From NCBI GenBank assembly GCA_002439605.1, contig DJOI01000074.1:15599-79598 (forward strand): a DNA stretch of 64,000 nucleotides, in the 5' to 3' direction. Position numbers and translations under genes: made by a program. Positions 1 to 9,296 of the stretch are shown piece by piece; positions within the stretch are counted from its first letter, which is position 1, and every line of letters begins with the position of its first letter. Under the pieces are notes generated by a model, which saw nothing but the letters and a program-made list of their open reading frames with translations, ran no database searches and was not told the DNA's origin. Source of the stretch: Candidatus Segatella mututuai. Its GTDB lineage: Bacteria; Bacteroidota; Bacteroidia; Bacteroidales; Bacteroidaceae.

Positions 1-2
1 TC

Positions 3-2165
3 ACCAAGGCGTTCAACTTTGCACGCCAGGCACATAAAGGGGTACGACGCCTGTCGGGAGAGCCTTATATCATGCATCCCATCGCCGTGGCTCAAATAGC
101 CTGCGAGGAGATGGGACTGGGCTCCACCAGCATCTGCGCCGCCCTCCTGCACGACGTGGTGGAAGACACCGACTACACAGTAGAAGATATTTCCAACATC
201 TTTGGCGAAAAGATAGCACAGATTGTCGACGGACTCACAAAAATCAGCGGAGGCATCTTTGGCGACAAGGCCTCTGCACAAGCAGAGAACTTTAAGAAGC
301 TGTTGCTCACCATGAGCGACGACATCCGTGTTATCCTCATCAAGATTTGCGACCGACTGCACAACATGCGCACACTCGCCTCGCAGCCTGCCAACAAGCA
401 ATACAAAATTGCTGGCGAGACACTCTACATCTACGCCCCTTTGGCCAACAGACTGGGTCTCAACAAGATAAAGACCGAACTCGAAGACCTAAGCTTCCGC
501 TACGACCATCCACAAGAATACGCCAACATCGAGCACAAGCTTGCCGACACCGAAGCTCAACGCGACACACTCTTCTCGCAGTTTACACAACCCATCAGGG
601 AGGTACTCGACAAGATGGGCATACAATATAAGATAAAGGCACGTGTCAAGAGCCCTTATTCCATTTGGAACAAGATGCAGAACAAGCACGTGAGCTTCGA
701 CGAGATATACGACATCCTTGCCGTACGCATCATTTTCACGCCCAAGGTAAGAGCCAACGAGGTCAACGAATGCTTCAATATCTACGTGGCCATCAGCCAG
801 ATATACAAAAGCCATCCCGACCGTCTGCGCGACTGGCTCAACCACCCAAAGGCCAACGGCTACCAGGCACTCCACGTCACCCTCATGAGCAAGCAAGGAC
901 GCTGGATAGAGGTGCAGATACGAAGCGACCGCATGGACGAGGTGGCCGAGCAGGGATTTGCCGCCCACTGGAAATACAAGGAGGGTGGAGACGCCGAATA
1001 CACAGAGGACGAGAACGAGCTCAACGACTGGCTGGGCACCATCAAGGAAATTCTCGACGACCCACAGCCCGACGCCATGGACTTCCTCGACGCCATCAAA
1101 CTCAACCTCTTTGCCTCAGAAATCTTCGTATTCACACCCAAGGGCGAGATTAAGACCATGCCCGCAGGTTGTACAGCCCTCGACTTTGCCTTCCAGATAC
1201 ACACTTTCTTGGGCAGCCATTGCATCGGAGCCAAGGTAAACCACAAGTTGGTGCCGCTGAGCCACAAGTTGCAGAGCGGCGACCAAGTGGAAATCCTCAT
1301 CAGCAAGAGCCAGCACGTGCAACCATCGTGGATCAATTTCGTGAGCACAGCCAAGGCCAAGAGCAAGATACAAGCCATCCTGAGACGCAACAACCGCGAG
1401 ATACAGAAGAAGGGCGAAGATATACTGAACGAATGGCTCAAGAAGAATGGCTTTGAGGCCAACAACTCCGTCCTCGACAAGCTCTGCGACTATCACCACA
1501 TACAGAAACACGAGAACTTCTTCCAGGCCTTGGGCGACCACTGCATCCTGCTCGGCGAGAAAGACATCGACGAGTTGCACGGCAAGAACAAGAAGGAGAA
1601 AACAACCAGTAGCTGGCGTAGCTACATCCCCTTCCTCGGCAAGAGCAAGGACAAACAATCCGAAGAAAAGGACGCCCAACCACAGCAGCTCATGGTGGTG
1701 GGCAAAGATTTCAACAAAAAGAAGCCCCTCATCATCACCGAGGAGAACATTTCGCAGTTCATCTTCCCCCCATGTTGCCATGCTATCCCCGGTGACGACA
1801 TCATGGGCTACATCGACAACAAGAACCGCATCGAGATACACAAACGTTCATGCCAAGTGGCTGCCAAACTCAAGTCGAGCTTCGGCAATCGTATCGTCGA
1901 TGCCAAATGGCAGATGCATAAATCCATGTTCTTCGATGCCACCATCGAGATAGAGGGCATCGACCGCAAGGGGTTGCTGCTCGACGTGAGTCGTGTAATC
2001 AGCGACCAACTCAACGTCAACATACACAAACTCACCATCAGCAGCGACAATGGCATCTTCGACGGCAGTATCGAAATCAGAATTCACGACCGCGACGACG
2101 TCAAGGTCATCATGGACAAGCTAAAGACCATCGACGGTCTGCAGGATGTACAGCGCATCCTGTAA
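3..2165 (+). CDS. RelA/SpoT family (p)ppGpp synthetase/hydrolase, 5' end cut by window
   Basis: This is a stringent-response enzyme that makes and/or degrades (p)ppGpp. The reading frame is open to the window edge; residues before the first ATG at 72 already match the HD-domain start (AHKGVRRLSGEPYIMHP), so the true start lies upstream. Visible in order: HD hydrolase motif HDVVEDTDYT near residue 50, synthetase region (RVKSPYSIWNKMQ, YQALHVTL, AAHWKYKEG), a TGS domain (FVFTPKGEIKTMPAG), and a C-terminal ACT-like region (ATIEIEGIDRKGLLLDVS). Both catalytic halves look intact, which suggests a bifunctional enzyme, but activity balance cannot be read. Codons are C-ending and GC-rich compared with the right half of the window. 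Confidence 0.93.
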   Translation, partial: TKAFNFARQAHKGVRRLSGEPYIMHPIAVAQIACEEMGLGSTSICAALLHDVVEDTDYTVEDISNIFGEKIAQIVDGLTKISGGIFGDKASAQAENFKKLLLTMSDDIRVILIKICDRLHNMRTLASQPANKQYKIAGETLYIYAPLANRLGLNKIKTELEDLSFRYDHPQEYANIEHKLADTEAQRDTLFSQFTQPIREVLDKMGIQYKIKARVKSPYSIWNKMQNKHVSFDEIYDILAVRIIFTPKVRANEVNECFNIYVAISQIYKSHPDRLRDWLNHPKANGYQALHVTLMSKQGRWIEVQIRSDRMDEVAEQGFAAHWKYKEGGDAEYTEDENELNDWLGTIKEILDDPQPDAMDFLDAIKLNLFASEIFVFTPKGEIKTMPAGCTALDFAFQIHTFLGSHCIGAKVNHKLVPLSHKLQSGDQVEILISKSQHVQPSWINFVSTAKAKSKIQAILRRNNREIQKKGEDILNEWLKKNGFEANNSVLDKLCDYHHIQKHENFFQALGDHCILLGEKDIDELHGKNKKEKTTSSWRSYIPFLGKSKDKQSEEKDAQPQQLMVVGKDFNKKKPLIITEENISQFIFPPCCHAIPGDDIMGYIDNKNRIEIHKRSCQVAAKLKSSFGNRIVDAKWQMHKSMFFDATIEIEGIDRKGLLLDVSRVISDQLNVNIHKLTISSDNGIFDGSIEIRIHDRDDVKVIMDKLKTIDGLQDVQRIL

Positions 2166-2209
2166 TTCCACACAAGACTAAACAATATAAACAATACAAA
2201 AAAACGACA

Positions 2210-3199
2210 ATGAAAAAACTAATCCTGTCTATTCTCACCACGTTGGCTTTCCTCCCGGTGCTGGCAGCCAACAAGTACGACAACCCCGATACCCTCTTCG
2301 TATCGCGCGACGGCACCTGCGAGTTCCGCACCATCGACGAAGCCATAGAGGTGTGCCGTGCCTTCATGGACTACACCAAAGTCATCTATGTCAAGAAAGG
2401 CGTATACAAGGAGAAGCTTATCATCCCATCATGGCTTACCCATATCACCATCTGCGGCGAAGACCGCGACCAGACCATCATCACCTGGGACGACCACGCC
2501 AACATCAAGATGCCAATAGGCGGACTCGACTCAGAGGCTTCTGCCAAAGGCAAGCCCATGGGCACTTTCCGCACCTATACCCTGAAGGTTCAGGGCAGCT
2601 ATATCACCCTAAAGAACATCACCATAGAGAACAACGCCGCACGGCTTGGACAGGCTGTAGCCTTGCACACCGAGGGCGACCATATTCTCGTGCAGAACTG
2701 CCGGCTCTTGGGCAACCAGGACACCGTATACACTGGTGTCGCCGGCACACGCATTGCCTTTTACGACTGCTACATCGAGGGAACTACCGACTTCATCTTT
2801 GGCCCTTCCATCGCTTGGTTCGAGAACTGCGAAATCCACAGCAAGGCCAACAGCTACATCACAGCAGCCTCAACACCAGCAGGCCAGCAGTATGGCTACA
2901 TTTTCCACAAATGTCGCCTCACCGCCTCGCCCGAAGCCACCCAGGTTTATCTCGGCCGTCCATGGCGTCCATACGCCTACACACTCTTCATCGATTGCGA
3001 AATGGGTAACCACATCCGCCCTGCAGGCTGGCACAACTGGGGCAAGGAAAGCAACGAGAAGACCGCCCGCTACTACGAGTACGGCAACCATGGCCCCGGT
3101 GCTTCCACCAAGGCTCGCGCCCCCTGGAGCCATCAGCTCAGCAAGAAGGAAGCCGCACGCATCACCATCGCCAATGTCTTCGGCGAAGACTGTTGGTAA
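2210..3199 (+). CDS. Secreted pectinesterase (carbohydrate esterase family 8)
   Basis: It removes methyl esters from pectin (homogalacturonan) outside the cytoplasm. A signal peptide is visible (MKKLILSILTTLAFLPVLAA). Family motifs are present in order: GNQDTVYTG near residue 168 and GTTDFIFG near 191, each giving a catalytic Asp, then YLGRPWRPY near 248, giving the active-site Arg. The 329-residue length is a normal single-domain CE8 enzyme. It starts 44 bases after the RelA/SpoT stop and has no SusCD or other polysaccharide genes beside it, so it is not part of a visible polysaccharide utilization locus. A hairpin follows it. Confidence 0.93.
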   Translation: MKKLILSILTTLAFLPVLAANKYDNPDTLFVSRDGTCEFRTIDEAIEVCRAFMDYTKVIYVKKGVYKEKLIIPSWLTHITICGEDRDQTIITWDDHANIKMPIGGLDSEASAKGKPMGTFRTYTLKVQGSYITLKNITIENNAARLGQAVALHTEGDHILVQNCRLLGNQDTVYTGVAGTRIAFYDCYIEGTTDFIFGPSIAWFENCEIHSKANSYITAASTPAGQQYGYIFHKCRLTASPEATQVYLGRPWRPYAYTLFIDCEMGNHIRPAGWHNWGKESNEKTARYYEYGNHGPGASTKARAPWSHQLSKKEAARITIANVFGEDCW

Positions 3200-3225
3200 A
3201 ACGCAGTTCTGAAAACCAAAAGAAA

Positions 3226-3276
3226 AAAGGAAAACTTATGCGAAGAACCTTAACAGAGAACCGCAAGTTTTCCTTT
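3226..3276 (+). terminator. Hairpin after the pectinesterase
   Basis: A perfect 12-base inverted repeat (AAAGGAAAACTT at 3226-3237, AAGTTTTCCTTT at 3265-3276) lies between the pectinesterase stop and the LicD start. The 3' arm is T-rich but no long T tract follows, so it may be a weak terminator. Confidence 0.5.
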
Positions 3277-3301
3277 CCTATAACAACACGACGAAGAAAT
3301 A

Positions 3302-4177
3302 ATGGACATTAAGAACATAAAGAAAGAATGGAACGCAACCATTCTCGACATTCTGAAGGCTTTCATCAACATTTGCCACACACATAATCTGCGCTACTAC
3401 TGCTGCGCAGGAACAGCCATCGGAGCCGTGCGACACCATGGAATGATACCCTGGGACGACGACATCGACGTCATTATGCCGCGCCCCGACTATGACCGCT
3501 TCCTCGAGATGGCACGCCATGAGGATTTCGGCAACTATGAAGTAGTAACGCCCTACAACAATGCCCGTTACCCACTCTATTTCTCCAAGTTAGTAAACAA
3601 GAACACGACTCTCATCGAGGAGAAAGAACGCCCCTGCGTCATCGGGCTCTTCATCGACATCTTTCCGCTCGATGCCACTGCCGACGATGTGGAACAGGCC
3701 AAGATGCTGCAGCGCAAATACGTGAAGTACATCAATTGCCTCAACGCCATTTCCACCCGCAACACCTTCGGCGAATACCTGGTGCTGCTCACTCAGCGCA
3801 AGACGTGGGGACGCTTCGTCGTCAAGACTGCAGCCTATTTCTTTCGCAACCTCATGCGCCAACATTTCATCACGAAGATGGATCGCCTGAGCCATCTCTA
3901 CGACTTCGACAAGGCACAGAACGTACAGGTTTACACAGGCTCCTATCACGAGCGCGAGATTTTCCCCAAGGCATGGCTTGGGGCAGGCAAGCTGTTCCCC
4001 TTCGAAGACACCACTGTCCTACTGCCTGCCGAATACGACAAGTATCTAAGCCACTTTTTCGGCGACTACATGCAACTGCCTCCCGCAGAACAGCGAGTGG
4101 AAAAGCACCTACGCTACTACCTCAACATGGATAAAAGGGAAACATGGAAGGAGATTTCGAAAAAGATAAGAAAGTAA
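3302..4177 (+). CDS. LicD family phosphotransferase
   Basis: LicD-family proteins transfer phospho-choline or other phospho-alcohol groups from a CDP-activated donor to surface glycans. The diagnostic region is clear near residues 35-65: CCAGTAIGAVRHHGMIPWDD followed by DIDVIMPRPDYDRF, giving the conserved acidic cluster. Length (291 aa) is normal and no signal or membrane segment is seen, so it is probably cytoplasmic. It converges on an SDR epimerase and a CDP-polyol-type cytidylyltransferase with only a 34-base gap, which suggests a shared decoration pathway. The phospho-group cannot be named from sequence alone. Confidence 0.88.
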   Translation: MDIKNIKKEWNATILDILKAFINICHTHNLRYYCCAGTAIGAVRHHGMIPWDDDIDVIMPRPDYDRFLEMARHEDFGNYEVVTPYNNARYPLYFSKLVNKNTTLIEEKERPCVIGLFIDIFPLDATADDVEQAKMLQRKYVKYINCLNAISTRNTFGEYLVLLTQRKTWGRFVVKTAAYFFRNLMRQHFITKMDRLSHLYDFDKAQNVQVYTGSYHEREIFPKAWLGAGKLFPFEDTTVLLPAEYDKYLSHFFGDYMQLPPAEQRVEKHLRYYLNMDKRETWKEISKKIRK

Positions 4178-4211
4178 GAATCTACTTCCGGAACTTGAAT
4201 AAAGAATGCTT

Positions 4212-5282
4212 TTATCTTACGCCCATCCTGTCTACTACGCTCTTCATTGTATGCTCGAAACCTTTCTCCACATCCCAGAGAGGTTTCCAGCCCAAAGCCT
4301 TCAGTTTGTCGGTATTGAAAGTCGCCTTGGTAATAGGAGTCGTATTGCCTTTCCTCACATCGTCCTCTGCTATGTCAAACACCACCTTGCGGTTAGCCTT
4401 CCTTGCAATCAACTCGGCTAACTCACGAATAGAGATGTTAGCCTCCGAATTCGCCACATTATAAGCATTCCCCCTCTCGCCATCGAGCAAGAGGCGCAGA
4501 ATGGCATGAGCCGCATCCACGACATAAAGCCACGACCGGAATGCCTCGCCATGACTCTTCAGCACAATATCCTCGCCACGCAACACGTTGCGGATAAACT
4601 GGGCATACACCCTGTTGTCACTCTCAGTGAAGCCAGGACCGTAAGTATGGCTCAACCGGGCTATGACGACATCTGCGCCATATTCCTCACCATAGGCCAT
4701 ACAGAGCGTTTCGGCGGCACGCTTCGACGATGGATAACAAGCCCTCACCGAGGCACAGTCCACATAACCGCTACTCGTCTCTGAAAACTCTTTTCCATCG
4801 CCCTCACCATAAACCTCGCCCGAAGAGATGTAAACCATGCGTTTCATGCCATGGCTCAAACCAAACTCCATCAAGTGGGCGACACCGTCAAAGTTCGCTT
4901 TCATCACCTCCACAGGTTTTCCACGGAAAAAGTTAGGACTCGCACTGCTCGCCGCATCGATGATAAAGTCTGCTCCATGCGCCAACAGCCCATGAGCCTC
5001 ACTCTGTTCGTCCATAGGCTGCGTAACATCCATCTCTACAAAGCCAAAGTCAGCCTTTTCCAAGTAAGCAGCAAATTTCATTTTGGCACGTTGCCTGTTA
5101 CGTCCTGCCGCCACAACCCTGTAACCTCTGTCAGGATTCAGCATCAGCACGTCGACCACGCAACTTCCTATCAGTCCTGTGGCACCCACTACGAGTATCG
5201 TCTTCCCATCAAGACGCTTCAAGTCGAGCCCCTCGTCGAAGAGACGCTCCACATCTATCCTGTATCTTGTACTTTCCGACAT
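4212..5282 (-). CDS. NAD(P)-dependent SDR epimerase/dehydratase
   Basis: An extended short-chain dehydrogenase/reductase. It has the Rossmann motif GATGLIGS near residue 30, YISSGEVYGE for the catalytic Ser region and YPSSK for the catalytic Tyr/Lys, plus the C-terminal NTDKLKALGWKP seen in nucleotide-sugar epimerases. The ATG at 5282 (MSESTRYR) is preferred over an upstream in-frame ATG at 5318. It lies 75 bases downstream of the cytidylyltransferase on the same strand, so the two are probably co-transcribed. Substrate is unknown; partner genes point to a nucleotide-activated polyol or sugar used by LicD. Confidence 0.88.
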   Translation of the reverse strand: MSESTRYRIDVERLFDEGLDLKRLDGKTILVVGATGLIGSCVVDVLMLNPDRGYRVVAAGRNRQRAKMKFAAYLEKADFGFVEMDVTQPMDEQSEAHGLLAHGADFIIDAASSASPNFFRGKPVEVMKANFDGVAHLMEFGLSHGMKRMVYISSGEVYGEGDGKEFSETSSGYVDCASVRACYPSSKRAAETLCMAYGEEYGADVVIARLSHTYGPGFTESDNRVYAQFIRNVLRGEDIVLKSHGEAFRSWLYVVDAAHAILRLLLDGERGNAYNVANSEANISIRELAELIARKANRKVVFDIAEDDVRKGNTTPITKATFNTDKLKALGWKPLWDVEKGFEHTMKSVVDRMGVR

Positions 5283-5357
5283 TGCTATATGAATTTGATC
5301 GTTGACACGCAGACCCAAAGCAAGAGATATCCTTCTCGTCCAGCCGACCTGATATTT

Positions 5358-6074
5358 TCACTTAATCCATTCCTCCGGCTGTACCTTCATCAGCGCCTTG
5401 AGAATCTCGAGGTCCTCCACGGTTGTAATCTTGATGTTTTTCTCCGATCCCGGTACGATATGCATCTTCCTGCCGCCCAGCTCAGCCATCAGCGTACACG
5501 ACGCCACCGAGTTGTCGATGCCCTTTGCCTTGGCCTCCTCGTGTGCAGCAATCAAGTTGCCTAACCGGAACGTCTGTGGTGTCTGGGTGCGAATCAACTT
5601 ATCACGTGGAATACTCGCTGTCGCGGTAAACCCGTCCTCACTCTCCAGGATTGCCTCACGACACTTGATGCCCGTAATCGCACAACCGTACTTCTGGCAA
5701 ACGGCGATGTTGGAAGAGATGATGTCCTGCGAGAGCAGAGGTCGCACCGCATCATGCACCAGCACCAGGTCGTCGTCACCACACCCCGCCTCTTTCAGAC
5801 CGTAGATGCCATTGTGTATCGACTCCTGTCCGTTGGCTCCTCCTGGAAAAATCCACTTCAACTTGGTAATACAAAACTGGTTGGCATACGACTGCAGCAC
5901 CGTTTCCCATCCTGCCAGGCACACCACGGCGATTCCCTGAATGTCGGGATGCTTCTGAAATGCCATCATCGTATGAATGATTATCGGGCAATTATCCACG
6001 TGCATAAACTGTTTGGGGATGTCCTGACCCATTCTGTTGCCAGAACCACCAGCTATAATAAGAGCATAGTTCAT
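5358..6074 (-). CDS. IspD/TarI-like cytidylyltransferase
   Basis: It makes CDP-linked products from CTP and a phosphorylated polyol: either 2-C-methyl-erythritol 4-phosphate (IspD, isoprenoid route) or ribitol 5-phosphate (TarI type). Seen: the N-terminal nucleotide-binding loop ALIIAGGSGNRMG, the lysine of IPKQF, LVLVHDAVRPL, and IRTQTPQTF. The text PKQF followed by PIIIHT looks closer to TarI-type than to classical IspD proteins, and the neighbours (SDR, LicD) fit surface-polymer decoration. The ATG at 6074 places the nucleotide-binding loop at the expected position; 12 extra residues upstream do not fit the family. An essential IspD role cannot be excluded. Confidence 0.85.
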   Translation of the reverse strand: MNYALIIAGGSGNRMGQDIPKQFMHVDNCPIIIHTMMAFQKHPDIQGIAVVCLAGWETVLQSYANQFCITKLKWIFPGGANGQESIHNGIYGLKEAGCGDDDLVLVHDAVRPLLSQDIISSNIAVCQKYGCAITGIKCREAILESEDGFTATASIPRDKLIRTQTPQTFRLGNLIAAHEEAKAKGIDNSVASCTLMAELGGRKMHIVPGSEKNIKITTVEDLEILKALMKVQPEEWIK

Positions 6075-6133
6075 ATCGTTTATTCTTTTAGTCCATGTAT
6101 GCGAGAACATGCTCCATGCAAGTTCTCATGGTG

Positions 6134-6141
6134 CAAAGATA
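6134..6141 (-). promoter_or_regulatory. Bacteroidetes -7 element for the cytidylyltransferase gene
   Basis: On the minus strand this reads TATCTTTG, matching TAnnTTTG, 60 bases before the start. No clear -33 TTTG was found at the usual spacing. A short inverted repeat (GAGAAC/GTTCTC) sits in the leader. Confidence 0.45.
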
Positions 6142-6262
6142 CAAAAAATAAAGCAACTACTTCCCTTTTCGTAAAAAACTATGTATCATTTCTTGATTTC
6201 TTCTTCATAAGAAGACCAACAAACACAAGAGCTACAGGCCTATCATAGGCGACAACAATGCA

Positions 6263-6347
6263 CCCCTACTACCGACCGAGCCTTGCCCCTACTACCGACC
6301 GAGCCTCGCCCCTACTACCGACCAAGCCTCGCCCCTACTACCGACCC
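6263..6347. repeat. 23-base tandem repeat, about 3.7 copies
   Basis: Units begin at 6263, 6286, 6309 and 6332, each starting CCCCTACTACCGACC; the spacer to the next unit reads GAGCCTTG, GAGCCTCG or AAGCCTCG. The array is noncoding and lies between the 3' end of the P-ATPase gene and the start of the cytidylyltransferase gene. It is followed by an imperfect hairpin (TTATAACGGC / GCTGTTATAA at 6350-6376). It may be a variable-number repeat. Confidence 0.85.
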
Positions 6348-6388
6348 CCTTATAACGGCTATAAAATGCTGTTATAAAGGCATTGTAC

Positions 6389-8317
6389 TCACGCCCACCT
6401 CAGCCTTAGCGAGTTGAGCACTACGCTCAGGCTCGAACAAGCCATCAGACCACTTGCCCACATGGGTGTAATCTGGAAGTTGATGCCAAAGATATGGAGT
6501 GCTCCTGCCGCCAATGGAATGCACACAAGGTTATAGACAAAAGCCCAGAAAAGGTTTTGCCATATCATACCCACGGTCTTTCGACTCAGCGCAACGGCAT
6601 CGGGAAGCGCCATCAAATCATCGCCCATGAGCGTCACCTGAGCCACGTCCATCGCGACATCGGTTCCTCGCCCCATAGCGATACTCACATCTGCCAGGGC
6701 AAGGGCCTGCGTGTCGTTGATGCCGTCGCCCACCATTGCTACTCGCTTGCCTTGCTGCTGCAAAGCCTTCACCAAAGCCTGTTTGTCACCAGGCAACACC
6801 TTGCTACGATAGTTATCGATACCGGCTTCCCGAGCCCAGTAACCGACAGCTTCCTCCTTGTCACCACTCATCATGTACACCTCGATGCCCTCTTTCCGAA
6901 GAGCTTGTATGGCTTCCTTTGCATGGGGCTTGAGCGTCTCGCGTGCCTGCAGAGGCAGTTGGTCTTGGCGGGTGAAATCAATGTTGGGGTTAGGAATGGT
7001 GAGCGTTCCCGTCTTATCGATAACGAGGGTGTCCACCTTTCTGAGATTCTCCAAAGCCGATGCGTCCTTGATGAGGATTTGCTTCTGAGCCGCCTTTCCT
7101 ATGCCAACCATCAAGGCTGTAGGAGTTGCCAGTCCCATGGCACAAGGACAGGCGATGACCAAAACTGCCACAGTCGACAGAATGGCTTGTGGTAGTGCAT
7201 CGTTTCCCTCTATAGCCCACCAGACTAAAAAGGTGACAAGGGAGATGGCTGTCACTACGGGAACAAAGACCATGGCAGCCTTGTCGACGATTCGCTGCAC
7301 CGGAGCCTTGCTGCTCTGCGCCTGCTGCACCATGCGTATGATGTGGGCCAGGGCTGTGTCCTCACCTATCTGGCGGGCTTTCATCCGCAACTTTCCCTGA
7401 CTCGGGATAGTACCCGCCAGCACCTGGTCGCCCGCCTTCTTCATGGCAGGAGTTGGCTCGCCACTTATCATCGCCTCGTCCACGTAAGCAGCATCGGCAG
7501 TCATGAGGCTCTCCGCCTCGGTCACCACTCCGTCTACAGGAATTTTCTCGCCAGCGCGCACTTCTATAGTATCGCCTGGCTGAATGGTTGAAATGGGCAC
7601 TTCCTCCATCTTGTAATCGCCGGGGGTACCCGTTTCCTCACGAGTCACCAATCTGGCTGTCTTGGGCTGCATGCCCATCAGTTGGCGTATGCTGTTGGCG
7701 GTGCTGTCCTTGGCCTTTTCCTCTAAGCACCTGCCCGTCAGCACAAAGGTGACAATCATCACGGAAGCATCAAAATAAGTATGCCATTCCATGCCCCGTG
7801 TGCCCCATACGGCATCGCCCCAAAAGGTGTTGAACGCACTGAAGAAGAAAGCTATCAAGGTACTGAGCGCCACCAGCGAATCCATGTTGGCTGTATGGTG
7901 AGCGAGTTGTTTGCAGGCTGAGCTGTAGAACTGTCGACCACAGAATAACATATTGGCAAGAGCCAGAAGTAAGCACACCTGATGGGAAAAGCTGTCGTCC
8001 CGGGTCATGGAAAAGTACATGGTGAGGGCAGCAAAGAGCCATGACGCAAGGGTTCGGCGGCGCAACAGCGTGAACTCGCGTCGGTTGATTTCCTCCGCAT
8101 TTCTGTCGCGCTCTATGACAAGGTCGTAACCAGCGTTGCTCACCTCGCGCTTCATGTCTTCGACCGAGATGATTTCGGGATTATAGTCTATTAAAGCAGT
8201 GCGGTTGGCAAGAGAAACCGAAACCGAGTTGATGCCTTTGAGTGATCGGAGCTTCTCCTCCACATGAGCCGAGCAAACGCTACACGCCATGCCTATCACA
8301 GGTATTGTTTTCCTCAT
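6389..8317 (-). CDS. copA: Copper-type heavy-metal P1B ATPase
   Basis: An inner-membrane pump that probably exports Cu(I). It has one N-terminal heavy-metal-associated domain with CxxC (GMACSVCSAHVE, residues 9-20), then membrane segments, the actuator motif SGEPTP, the transmembrane metal site CPC near residue 390 (ACPCAMGLATPTAL), the phosphorylation site DKTGTLT near 433, and the hinge GDGINDTQALALADV. The CPC motif and the final membrane region with a Met and Ser near the end are typical of Cu(I) pumps rather than Zn/Cd pumps. At 642 residues it is short for the family because only one metal domain is present. No copper chaperone or CsoR-like regulator is beside it. Confidence 0.92.
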   Translation of the reverse strand: MRKTIPVIGMACSVCSAHVEEKLRSLKGINSVSVSLANRTALIDYNPEIISVEDMKREVSNAGYDLVIERDRNAEEINRREFTLLRRRTLASWLFAALTMYFSMTRDDSFSHQVCLLLALANMLFCGRQFYSSACKQLAHHTANMDSLVALSTLIAFFFSAFNTFWGDAVWGTRGMEWHTYFDASVMIVTFVLTGRCLEEKAKDSTANSIRQLMGMQPKTARLVTREETGTPGDYKMEEVPISTIQPGDTIEVRAGEKIPVDGVVTEAESLMTADAAYVDEAMISGEPTPAMKKAGDQVLAGTIPSQGKLRMKARQIGEDTALAHIIRMVQQAQSSKAPVQRIVDKAAMVFVPVVTAISLVTFLVWWAIEGNDALPQAILSTVAVLVIACPCAMGLATPTALMVGIGKAAQKQILIKDASALENLRKVDTLVIDKTGTLTIPNPNIDFTRQDQLPLQARETLKPHAKEAIQALRKEGIEVYMMSGDKEEAVGYWAREAGIDNYRSKVLPGDKQALVKALQQQGKRVAMVGDGINDTQALALADVSIAMGRGTDVAMDVAQVTLMGDDLMALPDAVALSRKTVGMIWQNLFWAFVYNLVCIPLAAGALHIFGINFQITPMWASGLMACSSLSVVLNSLRLRWA

Positions 8318-8380
8318 TTTTCTTCTTTGGTATATGTATATGTATTAGAAACTCATATTGCTCACAAATATTCACTTATG

Positions 8381-8388
8381 CAAAGGTA
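8381..8388 (-). promoter_or_regulatory. -7 element upstream of the P-ATPase gene
   Basis: Minus-strand TACCTTTG matches TAnnTTTG and lies 64 bases before the ATG. No good -33 partner was found. The rest of the 300-base gap (8318-8621) holds only the Hsp20 terminator and no convincing gene. Confidence 0.45.
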
Positions 8389-8533
8389 CGAAGATTATTT
8401 GTGCCATGAACGATACAAAACGAAGATTTAGAAAAAATTAGTAGAGATTCCTCCGCACATCGGACATGAAGAATGGCGAAGAAACAGTCTTGTACGTCGA
8501 GGCATAAATTGTGCCCACTGCCACACATATCGA

Positions 8534-8569
8534 CAAAAAAAGCAGGTTCCAACTCTTCTTGGAACCTGC
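8534..8569 (-). terminator. Rho-independent terminator of hsp20
   Basis: A perfect 11-base stem (GCAGGTTCCAA at 8542-8552 with TTGGAACCTGC at 8559-8569) with a 6-base loop. On the minus strand it is followed by seven T residues. It lies 53 bases after the hsp20 stop. Confidence 0.9.
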
Positions 8570-8621
8570 CCTCATTGTTTGTCATCATTTATGTAAAATC
8601 ATCAACTGGTGAGAATTCACA

Positions 8622-9062
8622 TTACTTTACCTCTATCTGCTTGGTTGTCTTAGCTTCTTCCTTAGGAGTGAGCTTTGGAATCTCAACCTCAAGCACACCA
8701 TCGTTTACTTTTGCCGAAATATGCTCACGGTCAGCATCCTCTGGCAAAGTGTAACACTGCTGATAGTTGCTGTAGGAGAACTCACGACGCAGATAGTGCT
8801 CGTGCTTGTCATCATCCTTGTGCTCCATCTTGTTCTCGATGGCGACACAGAGATTACCATCGTTGTCGAGGTTGACGCGAACCCATTCCTTCTTCAAGCC
8901 AGGAGCAGCAACCTCCATGATGTAGGCTTTGTCGTTCATCTTGATATTGGTGGCAGGAGCGGTAGCAACGTTCATGCGAGGCATCAAGTCGGTATCAAAG
9001 AAATTGTCATCAAACCAATTATTCAACCAATTAGAATCATTACTTCTACGAGCTAACAACAT
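8622..9062 (-). CDS. Hsp20/alpha-crystallin small heat-shock protein
   Basis: A cytoplasmic ATP-independent holdase. The alpha-crystallin domain is visible from about residue 35 (MNDKAYIMEVAAPGLKKEW) to the end (AKVNDGVLEVEIPK), including the conserved A/V-x-NDGVLE-x-x-P signature; the C-terminal extension ends with KQIEVK. The start at 9062 (MLLARRSNDSNW) follows a purine-rich stretch GGAGG 9 bases upstream and gives 146 residues, normal for the family; a further ATG 15 bases upstream is possible. A long leader with an inverted repeat (9297-9343) precedes it and probably carries the stress control. Confidence 0.94.
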   Translation of the reverse strand: MLLARRSNDSNWLNNWFDDNFFDTDLMPRMNVATAPATNIKMNDKAYIMEVAAPGLKKEWVRVNLDNDGNLCVAIENKMEHKDDDKHEHYLRREFSYSNYQQCYTLPEDADREHISAKVNDGVLEVEIPKLTPKEEAKTTKQIEVK

Positions 9063-9296
9063 AATTAAAACCTCCAATTTTCTTTTACTCGTCCTCTCGG
9101 TGCCTTGCGACTCCGTCGGGATTTCTATTTGTTTACTTACTTATTATTCTTTTTAATTGACTGCCTTGAACCTCAAGGTCTTGGCAACTTATTGATTGCC
9201 ATCGCCTTAATTTCTTCGGCCTTCGTTGATGGGATGTGCAAGATGCGTGCCAGCACATAAGGCTCTCCCCCAATTGCCAATTCTGTCGCTGCGAAA

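Noticed and set aside
489..1841. Long antisense frames across the RelA/SpoT gene
   Set aside because: Shadow frames caused by the C-rich third codon positions of the true gene.
6263..6347. Tandem array considered as a CRISPR
   Set aside because: Units are contiguous 23-base repeats without unique spacers and no cas genes are near.
8376..8588. 70-codon minus-strand frame between copA and hsp20
   Set aside because: It covers the hsp20 terminator and a copA promoter element; the protein text looks random.
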